From contig PPHI01000002.1 in NCBI GenBank assembly GCA_002901265.1, positions 1-64,000 on the forward strand: a DNA stretch of 64,000 bases, given 5' to 3'. Shown in pieces: positions 62,515 to 64,000 of the stretch. This stretch comes from Rhodopirellula baltica. Lineage in GTDB: Bacteria > Planctomycetota > Planctomycetia > Pirellulales > Pirellulaceae. The notes beneath the pieces are model-generated. The model worked only from the letters and a program-made list of their open reading frames with translations, was not told the origin of the DNA and did no database searches. A program made the translations under genes and the position numbers. Each line of letters opens with the position of its first letter. The stretch's first letter is position 1.

Positions 62515-63531
62515 CTAGGTCAACAAGGGAGCATCGAATTCGACTTGGCCATCACGTGTCCAGCGAACGGAATCCACCGTCGCTTTGCATCGGACCGGAC
62601 CGGTTTCCAAGTCGAATAGACGTGCGGCAATGTTGCCGTGGATCATTTCACGCAGTCCGACGTACGAAGTCGTCAAACGCGGATTGATTTCGATCACACA
62701 GTCTTGGCTGGGTTCGTCGCCGAGAATCAGGTCGAGACCAACGAAACCGCGTGCCGTCGGCGGCATTGCCGCGATTGCGCGTGATGCGACAGCAGTCGCC
62801 CGTCGCTGCGATTCGTCATCGAGCGGTCCACAACCGCCGGTGTAGTGACAGTCACCATCGCTGATAACCTGAGAGACAGCCGGCAGAAACGTTTGATAGT
62901 TCCCGGACGCAAGATAGGAGATCGAGATACTTTTCCCGCTCATCCATCCCTGCATGATCGAGTTCGACTTCAACGCTTTTCTTGCATCGCGGAAGTCGTC
63001 GAATGTTTCGATCGCCTGGGTGCCACAGCCGTCACGTGGCTTGATCACAAACCGCGAGCTATCGGCCAAAACACCGATCATGCGTTCATCTTCTGTCGCG
63101 ATATAGGGCGGGTGTGCGACCCCGGCACGGTGTAGCAATTGGGCGGTCAGCAGCTTATCGCTGGCGACGCGAAGAAAGTCACCACTGCCAGCGATCACGT
63201 CGACTCCGGCACTGCGAAGCACGCCGACACCTTTGGCCAACAATCCGTCGACTTCTGGTGCGATCACCAACGCGGCGTCACAGCCCTTTGCCGCTTCAGC
63301 CCACTGAGCCCAAAGCGGCATCGACGTGTCAAATTGAATCTTCGTCGTTGCGTTGCAATCGACCTCGAGTTGCTCGTCGAGCACCACGACGGTTTCGGCA
63401 AATAGTGAGACGTCCGCGACAAGTGCACGGAGCATCGCTTCGCCTTCGCTTCGCAAGTCATCCAGACCTGCTTCGTCGGTTGCCCCGACTAATCCGCCTC
63501 CGCAGACAAACTCACCGACGAAGATTTTCAA
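62515..63531 (-). CDS. mfnD: ATP-grasp ligase (MfnD-like)
   Basis: 338 residues. N-terminal GEFVCGGGL opens the fold. ATP-grasp motifs: VASDKLLTAQLLHRAGV, RFVIKPRDGCGTQAIETF and VIEINPRLTTSYVGLREM, with VGLDLILGDE before the last. The family is that of the tyramine-glutamate ligase MfnD of methanofuran synthesis. It is preceded by the DUF59 gene across a 14-base gap and followed by mfnF-like at 23 bases, so it is in the same leftward operon. Confidence 0.85.
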   Translation of the reverse strand: MKIFVGEFVCGGGLVGATDEAGLDDLRSEGEAMLRALVADVSLFAETVVVLDEQLEVDCNATTKIQFDTSMPLWAQWAEAAKGCDAALVIAPEVDGLLAKGVGVLRSAGVDVIAGSGDFLRVASDKLLTAQLLHRAGVAHPPYIATEDERMIGVLADSSRFVIKPRDGCGTQAIETFDDFRDARKALKSNSIMQGWMSGKSISISYLASGNYQTFLPAVSQVISDGDCHYTGGCGPLDDESQRRATAVASRAIAAMPPTARGFVGLDLILGDEPSQDCVIEINPRLTTSYVGLREMIHGNIAARLFDLETGPVRCKATVDSVRWTRDGQVEFDAPLLT

Positions 63532-63545
63532 AACACAATCCCTTC

Positions 63546-63866
63546 CTAAAAGATACCCAAATGATCCCTTGCCTCATCCGTCATACGATCAGGCGACCAA
63601 GGGGGATCCATCACCACTTTGACCTCGCAGGAGTCCACTTCTTCGAGTTCTTCAGCGGCCGCCTTTGCGCCGGCAACCAACTGCGGTCCTGCCGGGCACA
63701 TGGGACTGGTCATTGTCATCTCGACCTGGACATCGTGGCGTCCATCTTCCTTCTCATCCAAGATGTTGACGACGTAAATCAATCCCAGGTCTACAATGTT
63801 AACGAATAGTTCCGGATCAATCACCTGCTTTAGTGATTCACGGACCTTGTCTTCTGCTAAAGCCAT
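63546..63866 (-). CDS. DUF59/MIP18 iron-sulfur assembly protein (SufT-like)
   Basis: 106 residues from the ATG at 63866; longer starts lie upstream. The family core is complete: VIDPELFVNIVDLGLIYVVN, EMTMTSPMCPAGPQLVAG (with the conserved Cys) and KVVMDPPWSPDRMTDEARDH. It matures Fe-S proteins, usually next to suf genes, as here: the frame upstream is the end of sufD. Four bases separate it from that stop. It is followed by mfnD-like, suggesting one operon. Confidence 0.88.
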   Translation of the reverse strand: MALAEDKVRESLKQVIDPELFVNIVDLGLIYVVNILDEKEDGRHDVQVEMTMTSPMCPAGPQLVAGAKAAAEELEEVDSCEVKVVMDPPWSPDRMTDEARDHLGIF

Positions 63867-63870
63867 TGTC

Positions 63871-64000
63871 TTACTCGTATTCGCGAACTTGGCGGGCGAT
63901 GGCGGCGCCGAGGGCTTCCCGCACACTTTCAATCGTGATTCGGTCAAAGATCTGCTGGAAGAATCCCGTCACGATCATACGGGTTGCTTCCTTCTGCGTG
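63871..64000 (-). CDS. sufD: SufD, C-terminal end (gene cut by window edge)
   Basis: The frame is open to the window edge. The last residues (MIVTGFFQQIFDRITIESVR, then LGAAIARQVREYE) match the C-terminal tail of SufB/SufD-type Fe-S assembly proteins. With the DUF59 gene after it this is the end of a suf operon. SufD is preferred over SufB by its position at the end of the operon. Confidence 0.65.
   Translation of the reverse strand, partial: TQKEATRMIVTGFFQQIFDRITIESVREALGAAIARQVREYE

Overview
The window looks like chromosomal DNA from a planctomycete of the Rhodopirellula/Pirellulaceae type. The main reasons are methanofuran/tetrahydromethanopterin-type C1 cofactor genes in a bacterium, a planctomycete-style phage integrase, the TIGR03545/TIGR03546 pair, many secreted or acidic-tailed proteins with no known family, LuxR-type helices ending in the TVDRRR signature, moderate GC content and frequent GTG/TTG starts with weak Shine-Dalgarno sites. 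The genus is an inference; no rRNA is present.

Layout. (1) 1-1.5 kb: the end of a transposase and a small DUF4303-like gene. (2) 1.5-17.9 kb: an integrative phage-like element of about 16.3 kb inserted in a tRNA-Lys(CTT) gene. It is bounded by a perfect 38-bp direct repeat (1536-1573 and 17867-17904). In order it carries an integrase, two excisionase-like proteins, a replication module (initiator with internal iterons, DnaB-like helicase), a virion module (putative structural protein, major capsid protein, ClpP-type protease, tape measure), and a right end made of tiny coupled ORFs packed with inverted repeats, a tandem-HTH regulator, palindromic operator-like sites, a phased GTCGAC array and two accessory genes. 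No terminase or portal gene was found. (3) 18-25.4 kb: housekeeping genes pabB, a SAM methyltransferase, tsaD, rpsL, rpsG, fusA and a DUF456 protein. (4) 25.6-31.4 kb: a PAS-LuxR regulator, yggS and uncharacterised exported proteins. (5) 31.6-37.6 kb: a signalling island with a frameshifted histidine kinase, two HD-GYP proteins (one with a degenerate HD pair), a stand-alone receiver, and an operon of an HTH-PtsN-like protein and a receiver-like protein. (6) 37.9-47.6 kb: envelope proteins, a pyroglutamyl peptidase, a sigma-54 activator, a gene pair that is probably one frameshifted gene, and TadE/TadE/TadG-like pilus genes. (7) 47.9-57.6 kb: GDP-mannose synthesis, a tandem Dabb protein, TerC, a FabZ-like dehydratase, a fatty-acid desaturase, a Met/Gly-repeat secreted protein and the TIGR03546/TIGR03545 pair. 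(8) 57.6-64 kb: an orphan DHp-like protein, a FixJ-type regulator, and a compact leftward operon running from sufD through a DUF59 protein and mfnD-, mfnF- and mfnE-like genes to a NodU-type carbamoyltransferase.

The most unusual parts are the right end of the integrated element (13.9-16.6 kb), where inverted repeats recur every 50-150 bp inside and between small coupled genes, and the coupling of methanofuran-type cofactor genes to a carbamoyltransferase and to Fe-S assembly genes. Calls rest on reading motifs by eye and on remembered family features; no database search was run.
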